Assembly (NCBI GenBank): GCA_946528555.1
Contig: CAMMYS010000015.1
Coordinates: forward strand, 1 to 64,000
Reading direction: 5' to 3'
DNA: 64,000 nucleotides
DNA from: an uncultured Mycoplasmatota bacterium
Lineage (GTDB): Bacteria > Bacillota_I > Bacilli_A > RF39 > UBA660
Part shown: positions 42,939 to 52,576 of the stretch, in pieces
How positions within the stretch are numbered: the first letter of the stretch is position 1
How the letters are laid out: each line of letters begins with the position of its first letter
Notes under the pieces: model-generated
Databases searched by the model: none
The model's input: only the letters and a program-made list of their open reading frames with translations
What the model was told of the DNA's origin: nothing
Translations under genes and position numbers: made by a program

Positions 42939-45359
42939 ATGAAGAAAGCAAAAAATAAAGATAAAATTTTTAATAAAATTAAAGTCTTAATAGTTATTGT
43001 AACGATAACTATTTTTTGCATTGAAACAGTTGGATATGCAGCTATATCATCATTAATTAAATTAAATGGTAATGTAACATGGAAAATAGATGGAAAATTA
43101 TTAATAACTAATGTTACTCAAACAACTCTTACAAGAGTAACTGAAAATTCAACTCCTGCGATTAATGAAAGACAAGTTACTTTTAATTTAACATTGTCTC
43201 CACAAAATAATCAAACAGCAAGAGCAGTTTATTCAGTAACATTAACAAATAATAGTTCATTTACTCATGTATTTACTAATGCTGATATTCAAACAAATTT
43301 TACTAATACTAATAGAGTTACTACTAATGTACAAGTATCTGGTTTAACTGAAGGACAGAGAATAGAGTCTGGAAGTACTGTAACATTTACTGTAACAATT
43401 ACTGGTACTAGAAGAAATGGTGGTGGAGGTGGAAATAATACTTCTACTGGAACAGCAGTAATAACTATTAATACAGATGCTTTATCAAATGGTAGTTTAA
43501 GAGTTAATTTAGAGAATAATACGGGTAACTTAGTGACTCATCCAATTGAAAGATTTACTATAAATGTTATGAATACTAGACCATATGGTCAAACAATTCA
43601 TATAGATTGTGGTAGTGAAAAAGTAGAAGTTGTTGATTCAAATGGTGGCCCATTAAGTGATTTTAGTATTAATGCAAGTGAAACAAATCAGTTTAATTTC
43701 TATCTTAAAGCAAAAGATAGTGCTACATTTGGAAAGTCTCCATATTCAGTTAATATTGGTATTACATCAAGTGATGGAACTATCCTTAATTTAGGAAATA
43801 TTAGTTTACAAGTACCTGTTAGTGGAGAAGAACCAGAAGATGAAGATGCTCCAGTTATTTCAAATGTTACAGCTAGTAAAAATTCTACTGATGGAAGTAT
43901 AACTGTTAGTTATTCTGGATCAGATGCTTCAGCTATATCAACATATTATATAGTTGCTTGTAAAGAAAATAATGGTAATTATGAATGTGGTGATGCTAAA
44001 ACATCTTCAACATCTTCTTATACATTTACAGGTCTTGAATATGGAACATATATGTTTAAAGTATATGCTGAAGATGAATGGGGAAATAGAGCAACGCCAG
44101 CTGAAGTAAATGCAGCAACTACTAGTAGTGGACATGCATGTGCTTCTACTTCTGCATTTTATAGATGGAAAGTTACAATTACATTTGATTTAGAAAATAT
44201 GTATTATGATGGCTCAAATACTAAAGGAAAAGTTGATGTAGATTATATGAATGCATATAGTTTTACTCTTACAACATTTGGACAAAACTATGAATTACCT
44301 AATGCTATTACAGTTTCCAATTCATCAGGTAATTTAACAGCTGGTACAGGATATACATATACTCAAAGTAGTGGTGCTGTAACTATAAATGCATCTTATA
44401 TGACAGATAATTTAACTGTTTCTGGTACAGCAACATATAATAATACTTGTTTAGTTGAAGGAACTAAAATTAAACTTGCTAATGGTAAATATAAAAATAT
44501 TGAAGATATCAAATATACAGATTTATTAAGTGTATGGTCATATGAAACAGGTAGTCTTACATATGAGTATCCTATATGGATAGAAGAAGTTCATGAAACT
44601 AATTCATATCAAAAGACTACATTCTCTGATGGAACAGTTTTAAAAACTGCAGGCTTACATCAAGTATATAGTTTAGATGATAATAAATTTGTAAATATTA
44701 TTGATGATAATGGAACAATTAAGATTGGAACAAGAGTTGCTAAAGAAGTAAATGGTAAAATTATTCCAGTTAAAGTTGTTAAAGTTGAAACAATTTATGA
44801 AAAAGTTAAACATTATTTTGTAGCTTCTTCAATATATTACAATATAATATCTGAAGGTTTAATAACTGCTGCTGATCAAGTAGTACCAGGAATAACATTA
44901 TCAAATATGTATAGCTTTGGTAATAATATTAAATGGACAAATGAAAGAGAAAACATTTTAAAATCTAAAGATGCATTGTTTGAATATAAAGATTTTAGTA
45001 TGATACCATATTATTTATTTAATGGAGTTCGTGCTAGTGAAGTAAGATTATTTACTAATAGAGGTTATGTTAATAAAGCTCAATTAATGGAATATTTAGG
45101 AAGTATTTTACTTAATAGTGAAAAAGTAGTTCCACCTATAATTGATTCAAATGGCAATAGATTATGGATGGTTACTACTAGTGATGATGTAGTTACTAAT
45201 TATAAAAAATATCTATATAAAGAAGAAGATATCTATGTATTAAAAGAACCTAAAAATAAAAAGAATTTTAATGGATGGTTTAATACTGTAGATGGTAAAA
45301 TGTATCAAGTAGGAGATAAATATAAAGTAATCCATGGAACACATTTTATAGCTAAATAA
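42939..45359 (+). CDS. Large exported protein with SipW-type signal, Ig-like region and Hint domain
   Basis: 806 aa, starting two bases after the previous stop. The signal helix (KVLIVIVTITIFCIETVGYA) is followed by AAISSLIKLNGNVTWKID, like the TasA-type protein at 40115. Beta-sandwich repeats run to about residue 480, including a fibronectin-like DAPVISNVTASKN...YTFTGLEYGTYMFKVYAED unit. A Hint (hedgehog/intein) module starts at Cys504 (CLVEGTKIKLANGKYKNIED) with TAGLHQVYS as block-B-like motif and YYNIISEGLI near its end; the splice-type terminal His-Asn is lacking. The last 40 residues resemble one Listeria-Bacteroides repeat (FNGWFNTVDGKMYQVGD). Autocleavage at Cys504 is possible. Confidence 0.75.
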   Translation: MKKAKNKDKIFNKIKVLIVIVTITIFCIETVGYAAISSLIKLNGNVTWKIDGKLLITNVTQTTLTRVTENSTPAINERQVTFNLTLSPQNNQTARAVYSVTLTNNSSFTHVFTNADIQTNFTNTNRVTTNVQVSGLTEGQRIESGSTVTFTVTITGTRRNGGGGGNNTSTGTAVITINTDALSNGSLRVNLENNTGNLVTHPIERFTINVMNTRPYGQTIHIDCGSEKVEVVDSNGGPLSDFSINASETNQFNFYLKAKDSATFGKSPYSVNIGITSSDGTILNLGNISLQVPVSGEEPEDEDAPVISNVTASKNSTDGSITVSYSGSDASAISTYYIVACKENNGNYECGDAKTSSTSSYTFTGLEYGTYMFKVYAEDEWGNRATPAEVNAATTSSGHACASTSAFYRWKVTITFDLENMYYDGSNTKGKVDVDYMNAYSFTLTTFGQNYELPNAITVSNSSGNLTAGTGYTYTQSSGAVTINASYMTDNLTVSGTATYNNTCLVEGTKIKLANGKYKNIEDIKYTDLLSVWSYETGSLTYEYPIWIEEVHETNSYQKTTFSDGTVLKTAGLHQVYSLDDNKFVNIIDDNGTIKIGTRVAKEVNGKIIPVKVVKVETIYEKVKHYFVASSIYYNIISEGLITAADQVVPGITLSNMYSFGNNIKWTNERENILKSKDALFEYKDFSMIPYYLFNGVRASEVRLFTNRGYVNKAQLMEYLGSILLNSEKVVPPIIDSNGNRLWMVTTSDDVVTNYKKYLYKEEDIYVLKEPKNKKNFNGWFNTVDGKMYQVGDKYKVIHGTHFIAK

Positions 45360-45380
45360 AAGCACCAATGGTGCTTTTTT
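45358..45380 (+). terminator. Terminator of the SipW-Hint operon
   Basis: AAAAGCACC / GGTGCTTTT stem with AAT loop and T-run. Confidence 0.9.
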
Positions 45381-45450
45381 AGTGTAAAATAATAGTTAAA
45401 TTGACACAATATTAATAAAATAACATGTTAATGATGGTAAAATAAAATGT

Positions 45451-45999
45451 ATGAATAGTATAATGTCTAAAATTAATAAACAATCTAAAGAAATTATCGA
45501 AGATAATAATTTTTTGTTTGCAGCTTTTGAGAATAGATTATTAACTAGAATGGTTCATATATTTGAAAAAAGAAATATTCCAATTAACAAAGAAATGTTA
45601 AAAAAGAAAATGGAAGAGAATCTAATTAATAATTTAATGGATCAAAATGTTTTTATTATAGAAAAATATATTAAATTAATAGGCGATTATGAAAAAATAA
45701 TATGGAATTATGTTGAAACTAAAGTAGATACTGATATAATAAAGAAATCAACTATGAGTTTTGTTAAAAAACTTTCTGAGAAAAATAAAACTTTAGTAAC
45801 TGTAGATTGTGTTAATAATTTTAAAGAATATATTAATTCTATTATTTATGTATATGATAATTTTGAATTAAATACAGAAGTATTTACTAGAATAGAATCT
45901 GATACTTATGAAATAGTAAGTGAGTTTAATAGAAATAATTATAATTTTGTTATAAAATCTATAAATGAAGTTATTAAAAATATTATTAATAAAATGTGA
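45451..45999 (+). CDS. Hypothetical helical protein
   Basis: 182 aa, predicted all-helical and soluble, Lys/Asn/Ile-rich, with no signal peptide and no motif I recognise. Start is uncertain (ATG 45451 or 45463); the ribosome site is poor. A TTGACA lies at 45401 without a convincing -10. It is followed at once by a PH-domain gene and a carboxypeptidase gene on the same strand. Confidence 0.55.
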   Translation: MNSIMSKINKQSKEIIEDNNFLFAAFENRLLTRMVHIFEKRNIPINKEMLKKKMEENLINNLMDQNVFIIEKYIKLIGDYEKIIWNYVETKVDTDIIKKSTMSFVKKLSEKNKTLVTVDCVNNFKEYINSIIYVYDNFELNTEVFTRIESDTYEIVSEFNRNNYNFVIKSINEVIKNIINKM

Positions 46000-46007
46000 G
46001 GTATATT

Positions 46008-46487
46008 ATGAGTAGTGTATATGAAATGGCTTTAAAGTTTAAAAAAGATTATCCAGGAACAATAGCTTTTAGAATTAAAAAGCACTCTGAAGTAATAGAA
46101 AAACATTTAAATCCAGGCGAAAAAGTATTATATGTTTTTTGTGGTCAAAAAAATACACAATCTTATATGATTATTAATTCTTGTGTAGTAGCACTTACTA
46201 ATAAAAGAATTATTATTGGACAAAAAAGAGTAATGTGGGGTTATTTTTTTACAACAATAACACCAGATTTATTCAATGATTTAAAAGTTAGAAAAAATTT
46301 AATATGGAGTGATGTTGAAATAGATACTATTAGGGAAAATGTATATTTATCAAATATTCATCCTGATGGAGCTATTGAAATTGAAACTAATATTACTGAA
46401 TTCATGATGAAAGAAAAGAAAAAGTATAAAGAACCTGAAATTAATACAGGAGGAAGATATGCAAAGAAGTTTAAAAATAGTAAGTAG
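46008..46487 (+). CDS. Bacterial PH-domain protein
   Basis: 159 aa from ATG 46008, behind GAGGT; the in-frame GTG 45996 overlaps the previous stop. The core HLNPGEKVLYVFCGQ, SCVVALTNKRIIIGQK and IWSDVEIDTIRENV fits the bacterial PH/YdjZ-type fold, where the TNxRI strand is characteristic. Cytoplasmic. The next gene begins inside it, so the two are translationally coupled. Specific role unknown. Confidence 0.7.
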   Translation: MSSVYEMALKFKKDYPGTIAFRIKKHSEVIEKHLNPGEKVLYVFCGQKNTQSYMIINSCVVALTNKRIIIGQKRVMWGYFFTTITPDLFNDLKVRKNLIWSDVEIDTIRENVYLSNIHPDGAIEIETNITEFMMKEKKKYKEPEINTGGRYAKKFKNSK

Positions 46488-47682
46488 TTTATTATTAATT
46501 ACTCTTCTTTTTTTTGTTAGAGTGAATGCAGAAGAAATAAATTTAGATCTTAAAAGTGAAAGATATATTTTATATAACATGAAAGATAATAGTGTATTAT
46601 ATTCTAAGGGTGAAAATGAAGAAGTAAGTGTAGCTAGTTTAGCTAAAATAATGAGTGTTATAGTTAGTATAGAAAATAATAAAGATTTTGATAGTAAAAT
46701 TAAAATAACTAAAGATATGATTAGTGGTATAGCATCAGATGTATCTAAAATAGGTCTTAAAAAAGGTACTAGTGTTACATATGATGATTTATTATATGGA
46801 AGTATATTAGCAAGTGGTGCTGATGCTGTACAAGCTCTAAGTATTTATTCTTGTGGTAGTGCCCAAAAAACAGTAGAACTTATGAATAAAAAAGTGACAG
46901 AGTTAGGTCTTAAACATACACATTTTACAAATGTAATTGGTTTATATAATGAAGATAATTATAGTAGTGCATATGATATGGCACAAATACTAAAATATGC
47001 TTTAAAAAATGATAAATTTAAAGAAGTATTTACTACTCAAAAATATACAATGTCATATAATAAAAAGAAAGTATTAAATAGTACTATTATTGGTTTTAAT
47101 AAAAAAGCTAAAGAAGATATTTCTTTTATTACTGGTAGTAAAACTGGTCATGTAAAAGCAGCAGGTTATTGTTTAGCATCAACTGCTACTATAAATGATA
47201 TAGATTATTTATTAATTACTTTAAATGCATTTAAAGATTCTACTGCTCATATAAAAGATAGTATTAAAATATATAAATATTTTGGTAATAATTATGGATA
47301 TAAAACAATATTTTCAGAAGGAGATGTATTATTAAAAATACCTATTGTTAATGCTGAACAAGATGAATATATAGTAAAAGCTCCTTATACTAAAGAATTA
47401 TATTTAAAAAATGATTTTGATAAAGATAAAGTAGAATTTATATATGATGGTAAAAAAGAGTTAACTTCACTTAACTTTAAAAATCATAAAATTGGTACTA
47501 TGAAAGTAATGTATAATGATGAAGAATTAGATTCTTTTGATGTAATACTTACTGAAAATATTAAATTTAGTTTAGATAAATATCTTGCTAATTATAAGTA
47601 TTATATTCTATGTGGAATGTTTGCTGTATGTATGTTTTTTGTAGGATTAATGGTTAGAAATAAAATAAAAGCACAGTTATAG
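46459..47682 (+). CDS. D-alanyl-D-alanine carboxypeptidase (PBP5/DacF family)
   Basis: 407 aa behind AGGAGGAAG, overlapping the PH gene by 29 bases. Signal peptide (SLLLITLLFFVRVNA), active-site SLAKIM (Ser60), second motif SGADAVQ (SGN in most relatives, Asn replaced by Ala-Asp) and KTG in GSKTGHVKAAGYCL. A C-terminal helix (about 378-400) anchors it. It trims the fifth D-Ala from peptidoglycan stem peptides, evidence for a conventional wall. Confidence 0.9.
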   Translation: MQRSLKIVSSLLLITLLFFVRVNAEEINLDLKSERYILYNMKDNSVLYSKGENEEVSVASLAKIMSVIVSIENNKDFDSKIKITKDMISGIASDVSKIGLKKGTSVTYDDLLYGSILASGADAVQALSIYSCGSAQKTVELMNKKVTELGLKHTHFTNVIGLYNEDNYSSAYDMAQILKYALKNDKFKEVFTTQKYTMSYNKKKVLNSTIIGFNKKAKEDISFITGSKTGHVKAAGYCLASTATINDIDYLLITLNAFKDSTAHIKDSIKIYKYFGNNYGYKTIFSEGDVLLKIPIVNAEQDEYIVKAPYTKELYLKNDFDKDKVEFIYDGKKELTSLNFKNHKIGTMKVMYNDEELDSFDVILTENIKFSLDKYLANYKYYILCGMFAVCMFFVGLMVRNKIKAQL

Positions 47683-47698
47683 AAAACAGTGCTTTTTT
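47667..47698 (+). terminator. Intrinsic terminator
   Basis: AAAAGCAC / GTGCTTTT arms around a 14-base loop, then T-run. Confidence 0.75.
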
Positions 47699-47711
47699 TA
47701 TGTTCATTTAA

Positions 47712-47740
47712 TTGACTTGAAACAGTGAAAAGTTTATAAT
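47712..47740 (+). promoter_or_regulatory. Strong promoter of the repeat surface protein
   Basis: TTGACT at 47712-47717, 17 bases, TATAAT at 47735-47740. Confidence 0.85.
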
Positions 47741-47764
47741 TAAAATGTATAGTAGGTGATGGTA

Positions 47765-50700
47765 GTGAAGAGAACTTTAATATATTTAACAATAACAGTA
47801 GCTTTATTAGCTTTAATAACTACTGTGTTAATGTTTTCATCAAGTGGAACAGCTCCAATTAATTTGTATTGGGGAATAGATTGTGAAGGAGAAAATAATT
47901 GTACACTTTATGTTAGTGGAATTAGTCTATTACCTGAAGATGAAAATGGAAATATTTTAGAAGAAGAAAATACATTTATAGCAAATGGAATGTTCACACC
48001 AGCACAAGCTAATGGATTTGATGATGTATCAGATAATCCATGGTATCCTTATAGAAAACAAATAACAAACGTAGAACTAGGCGCAGAAGATGATGTAATA
48101 GTACCTCAAAATATGTATGGTTGGTTCTATGGAATGGATAAATTAACAAATATAGATTTTAGTTATGTAGATTCATCTTCAATTACAAGCGCTTCTTATT
48201 TATTCTATGGATGTTCAAGTTTAAGAAATTTAGATTTAAGCCCATTAAGAATAATTGGTAAAGTAGCAGGTGTAAGTGAAGAAGTATATAGTTATACATA
48301 TTTAGATAGTGTTAAATTATCTGCTAATAATTATTTATTCTTTGAATATGGATTATGGAAGAATGAGAATACTGATGCAGTTACATATTATACTGAAACA
48401 CCAACAGGTGAAGCTGTAACATATACAAATGTTACTCCAAAGTTCTATTACAATATTGATAATGGTGTACTTACAATTACAAGTACTGAAACACCTGGAT
48501 ATGATTGGAACTATGAAGGTGCTAAAAACAAATGGTTTGATATGTATACTGAAGAGTTAACAGATAATATTACAAGTGTTGAAATAAAAGACTTTAATCC
48601 TAAAATAATGTATAGATTATTTGCGGATTTAACTAATGTAACAAGTATTACATTTGAAAATGTTGATACATCAAATACTATAGATATGACTGAATTATTT
48701 TCAAATTGTAAAAAGATTACAACATTGGATTTAAGTGAAATTAGTACTGAAGGTATTACAGTAGGTGAAGTAAATGATAATGTTGCTTCAGATTTATTCT
48801 TAAATTGTACTGCATTAAAACAAGTAACTATTAATAATAAATTTGGTTATTCATTAAGTGAAGGCGTATGGACTAATACAATAGGTACTATATTTAAAAA
48901 TGGTATTATTAAAGCAAATGTTAACGAAACATACACAAGACAAGCAATTTATTGGAGTGTTAGTGGTGATACATTAACAATATCAAATAATTTTGTATCA
49001 GGTTCTCATTTTGGAGCATTTGATTATACGGATGAAGCCGCCTTAGATAATATACCTTGGGCCGAATATAAAAACACAGTTAAGCATGTTAATATAGGAG
49101 CAGAAAATAGTAAAGTTGCTCCAATATCAATGAATAATTGGTTTTTGAATTTTTCTAAAGTTGAAACAATTGATTTACAATATATAGATGCTAGTTCATT
49201 AAGAACAATGGTATCTACATTTGAAGGAATGACTAGTTTAAAATCAATAGATTTAAGTGTATTAAATTTAGAATCTTTGGGATCAGTAGATTATATATTC
49301 TCTGGTTGTACATCTCTTACATCTGTAAATTTAGAAAACTTTAATTCACCAATTATTGATAGTATAGCAGGCATGTTTATTGGATGTACTTCACTTGAAA
49401 AAGTAGATTTATCTTCATTAACAACTGATAGTTTAGTGTATGTATATGATTTATTTAATGGTTGTACAAACTTAAGAGAAATTAATATAGGAAATTTAGA
49501 TTTAACAGGTGTAGATACAAATTTCCCTGAAGATTATGAAAATCTATTCTTTGGATGCAATAAGATTTCTAAAATTACAATTGGTCCGAAGAATGCAGCT
49601 ATTGTTAAAGAACAACTAGGTAATCCAAGTAGTGAATATATAGAAGGTGCTGATGGTAAATGGTATGATGTTAATTTCACAGCATACGATGTAACAGAAT
49701 TAAGTGAAACAAATATTACTACATATTTTGCTACTAGTCCTAAAACAATTAATATTTATAATTCAGAAACAAATCAATTGATACTTACAGATACTCAACC
49801 ATATGGAACAAAAATTAGATTAAATGTTAATGCTTCTAAAGCAAATAGTACATCTAATATAGCAGTATCTTATGAATCAGAAGGAAATGTTACATTCCCA
49901 GATTCAACAGCAACTAAAACGACTACATATAAATTGGTTGGTTATACAGATAATACAAATACATATGAATATAATGGTGAATATACAGTTACAGCAGATA
50001 AAGATTTATATACAGTTTTTGAACCAGATCAAGAAACAACTTCTAGTATAGACTTACCAGATGCTACTAGATTTGGTTATACATTTAAAGGATGGTCTGT
50101 TGATAAGACATCCACATCAGGATTAATCGGAGCATATACACCAGAAGCAAATATTAAATTATATGCTATTTGGGAAGAAATAAAACATAATTATTTAGAT
50201 AATACAGCTACTAATAAATTAGTAATTGGTAGAACTAAGAGTTTAGTATTACGTATCGATGCTCCATTAGAGAGATTTAAAGATTTATTTGTTGGAACTA
50301 ATAAATTAACTAAAGATACTCATTATACAGCTACTTCTGGTAGTACAGTAATTACTTTCACAGAAACTGGTATGAATTACTTAGAAAGTCTAGGACCAGG
50401 TACATATGAAATAATAGCTGAATTTGATGATACTATTAGTGGATCTGTTGCTAACTTAACAGTAGAAGAAGTTGGAAAACATGTTCTAACAATCCATTAT
50501 AAATATAGTGGTAATAGAAGTAGCGAAAGTGTATTTGAAGATTACAATAAATCAATAGCTGAAGATGAAACATATAATGTTGAATCTCCAACTAAAGCAG
50601 GATATACTGCTGATCAAACAGTAATAACTGGTACAATGGGTAAACAAAATATTGAAGTAACAGTTACTTATACACCAGTAAATGATAAAAATAATAATGG

Positions 50701-50857
50701 TGTAGCTGATGAAGAAGAACCAAAAGAAATAACTAATGAAACAGAAGATATTGTACCTAGTCCAAAAACTAGTGATAATATAATTTCTTACTTTATTTTA
50801 GAAATAATTTCACTTGTAGCAGCAGTAATAATATTTATAAGAATTAAAGCACAATAG
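47765..50857 (+). CDS. BspA-type leucine-rich-repeat surface protein with InlB/MucBP-like repeats
   Basis: 1030 aa with GTG 47765 placed about six bases after AGGTGA; ATG 47759 and GTG 47756 lie inside that site. Signal helix at the N-terminus. Residues about 60-640 hold DUF285/BspA-type repeats (LTNIDFSYVDSSSITSASYL, GCSSLRNLDLSPL, GCTSLEKVDLSSL). A Listeria-Bacteroides repeat (FKGWSVDKTSTSG...LYAIWEE) lies near 770-800 and a MucBP-like unit (HYKYSGNRSSESVFEDYN...VTVTYTP) near 910-970. The end PSPKTSDN plus a helix and IRIKAQ resembles a non-standard sorting signal. Likely an adhesin. Confidence 0.82.
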   Translation: MKRTLIYLTITVALLALITTVLMFSSSGTAPINLYWGIDCEGENNCTLYVSGISLLPEDENGNILEEENTFIANGMFTPAQANGFDDVSDNPWYPYRKQITNVELGAEDDVIVPQNMYGWFYGMDKLTNIDFSYVDSSSITSASYLFYGCSSLRNLDLSPLRIIGKVAGVSEEVYSYTYLDSVKLSANNYLFFEYGLWKNENTDAVTYYTETPTGEAVTYTNVTPKFYYNIDNGVLTITSTETPGYDWNYEGAKNKWFDMYTEELTDNITSVEIKDFNPKIMYRLFADLTNVTSITFENVDTSNTIDMTELFSNCKKITTLDLSEISTEGITVGEVNDNVASDLFLNCTALKQVTINNKFGYSLSEGVWTNTIGTIFKNGIIKANVNETYTRQAIYWSVSGDTLTISNNFVSGSHFGAFDYTDEAALDNIPWAEYKNTVKHVNIGAENSKVAPISMNNWFLNFSKVETIDLQYIDASSLRTMVSTFEGMTSLKSIDLSVLNLESLGSVDYIFSGCTSLTSVNLENFNSPIIDSIAGMFIGCTSLEKVDLSSLTTDSLVYVYDLFNGCTNLREINIGNLDLTGVDTNFPEDYENLFFGCNKISKITIGPKNAAIVKEQLGNPSSEYIEGADGKWYDVNFTAYDVTELSETNITTYFATSPKTINIYNSETNQLILTDTQPYGTKIRLNVNASKANSTSNIAVSYESEGNVTFPDSTATKTTTYKLVGYTDNTNTYEYNGEYTVTADKDLYTVFEPDQETTSSIDLPDATRFGYTFKGWSVDKTSTSGLIGAYTPEANIKLYAIWEEIKHNYLDNTATNKLVIGRTKSLVLRIDAPLERFKDLFVGTNKLTKDTHYTATSGSTVITFTETGMNYLESLGPGTYEIIAEFDDTISGSVANLTVEEVGKHVLTIHYKYSGNRSSESVFEDYNKSIAEDETYNVESPTKAGYTADQTVITGTMGKQNIEVTVTYTPVNDKNNNGVADEEEPKEITNETEDIVPSPKTSDNIISYFILEIISLVAAVIIFIRIKAQ

Positions 50858-50869
50858 TGCTTTTTTCTT
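50846..50869 (+). terminator. Terminator embedded in the last codons
   Basis: AAAGCAC / GTGCTTT with AATA loop and T-run, overlapping the stop. Confidence 0.8.
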
Positions 50870-50892
50870 TTTATAAAAAAATATAAATGAGG

Positions 50893-50921
50893 TTGACTTT
50901 AACCTTATAAAATCTTACAAT
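50893..50921 (+). promoter_or_regulatory. Promoter of rny
   Basis: TTGACT at 50893-50898, 17 bases, TACAAT at 50916-50921; the -35 lies in a small palindrome AGGTTGACTTTAACCT. Confidence 0.75.
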
Positions 50922-50967
50922 ATTATTGGACCGACAAAGATGGTTCAGAAAGATAATGGAGGAAAAT

Positions 50968-52521
50968 ATGAATGATGTAGTATTCTCCATTTTGCTTGTA
51001 GTCGTTGGATTATTTGTGGGCGCTTCAATAGTAATGATATATAATAAATTTAGAGTAAGCGCAGCACAAAAAGAGGCTGATAAATTAATTGCAAATGCTA
51101 AAAAAGAAGCTGAAAAAGCTAAAAGAGATGGCATTTTAGAATTAAAGGAAGAAAGTTATAGATTAAAAAATCAAACTGACCAAGAAATTAAGGAAAAGAA
51201 AAAAGAACTTAATGATCTTAATCAAAGAATTGATAATCGTGAAAAAAGTCTAGACAAACGTGATGAATTATTAACTGATAGAGAAAGAAATCTAGATAAA
51301 AAAGACAAAGATTTATTAGCAAAACAAAAAGAAATTCAAGAAAAAGATGCAAAAATGGAGAGCATAATAAAAGAGCAAATAGCTCTTTTAGAAAAAATCT
51401 CAGGTTTTTCTAAGGAAAAAGCTAGAGAATTAGTACTTAAAAAAGTAGAAGAAGAAATGTCTAATGAAATAGCTACTTATCTAAAAGATAGAGAAGATGA
51501 AGCTAAATTAGAAGCAGATAAGAAAGCTAAAGATATTTTAGTTTCTAGTATGCAAAGATATTCAAATGATGTTACTAATGAACAAACAGTAAGTACTGTA
51601 GAACTTCCTAATGATGAAATGAAAGGTAGAATAATTGGTAGAGAAGGTAGAAATATCAGAACTATCGAAGCTGTTACTGGTGTAGATTTAATTATTGATG
51701 ATACTCCAGAAGTAATAGTATTATCTTCATTTGATCCATTAAGAAGAGAAATTGCTAAAGTTACTTTAGATACTTTAATTAAAGATGGTAGAATTCACCC
51801 AGCAAGAATTGAAGAAATTTATGATAAGACTTGTGAAGATTATAAGAAAATTATTCGTGAAAAAGGTGAAGAAGCTTTATTTGAACTTGGTATATCTAAA
51901 GTAGATCCAGAAATAGTTGAAGCTATTGGTAGACTTGCATTTAGAACAAGTTATGGTCAAAATGTATTACAACATAGTGTAGAAGTAGCTCATCTATGTG
52001 GAATAATGGCTTCAGAAATAGGAGAAAATGTTACTCTTGCTAAAAGAGCAGGTTTACTTCATGATATAGGTAAAGCACTTGATTTTGAAGTAGAAGGATC
52101 TCATGTTGAGATTGGTGCTGATTTAGCTAAAAAACATGGTGAAGATAAAGTTGTTATTAATGCAATCGAATCACATCATGGTGATAAGAAGAGTGAATAT
52201 GTTATTTCAGAATTAGTATCAATTGCTGATACATTAAGTGCTGCTAGACCAGGAGCTAGAAATGATTCTTTAGAAAACTATGTTAAGAGACTTGAAGAAT
52301 TAGAAAGTATTGGTAATGAAATAGAAGGTGTTGATAAAACATTTGCTATGCAAGCTGGTAGAGAACTAAGAGTAGTTGTTAAACCAGATCAAATTGATGA
52401 TTTAACAAGTTACAAAGTTGCACGTGAAATCAAAGATAAAATTGAAGAAACAATGCAATATCCTGGTACTATTAAAGTAGTAGTAATTAGAGAAACAAGA
52501 GCTGAAGAAGTTGCTAAATAG
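50968..52521 (+). CDS. rny: Ribonuclease Y
   Basis: 517 aa from ATG 50968 behind ATGGAGG; an earlier in-frame ATG at 50926 lies close to the promoter. N-terminal membrane helix (about 5-25), long coiled coil (about 30-180), KH domain ([20 protein letters not shown]) and HD domain with LLHDIGKAL and the [21 protein letters not shown] residues. RNase Y is the main endonuclease starting mRNA decay in many Bacillota and is membrane-bound. Confidence 0.96.
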   Translation: MNDVVFSILLVVVGLFVGASIVMIYNKFRVSAAQKEADKLIANAKKEAEKAKRDGILELKEESYRLKNQTDQEIKEKKKELNDLNQRIDNREKSLDKRDELLTDRERNLDKKDKDLLAKQKEIQEKDAKMESIIKEQIALLEKISGFSKEKARELVLKKVEEEMSNEIATYLKDREDEAKLEADKKAKDILVSSMQRYSNDVTNEQTVSTVELPNDEMKGRIIGREGRNIRTIEAVTGVDLIIDDTPEVIVLSSFDPLRREIAKVTLDTLIKDGRIHPARIEEIYDKTCEDYKKIIREKGEEALFELGISKVDPEIVEAIGRLAFRTSYGQNVLQHSVEVAHLCGIMASEIGENVTLAKRAGLLHDIGKALDFEVEGSHVEIGADLAKKHGEDKVVINAIESHHGDKKSEYVISELVSIADTLSAARPGARNDSLENYVKRLEELESIGNEIEGVDKTFAMQAGRELRVVVKPDQIDDLTSYKVAREIKDKIEETMQYPGTIKVVVIRETRAEEVAK

Positions 52522-52534
52522 TAACTTCTTTTTT
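52507..52534 (+). terminator. Intrinsic terminator after rny
   Basis: GAAGTTGCT / AGTAACTTC (one G-T pair), AAAT loop, T-run; overlaps the last codons. Confidence 0.8.
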
Positions 52535-52547
52535 ATTTTAAGTATGA

Positions 52548-52553
52548 TATAAT
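52548..52553 (+). promoter_or_regulatory. -10 element of the 966-aa protein gene
   Basis: TATAAT in TATGATATAAT, 14 bases after the terminator T-run. Confidence 0.5.
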
Positions 52554-52576
52554 TATATTTAGGATAGGTGAAAGAT

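Noticed and set aside
45401..45450. Promoter from TTGACA at 45401 before the hypothetical gene
   Set aside because: No acceptable -10 at 16-19 bases spacing, so I did not list it as a promoter.
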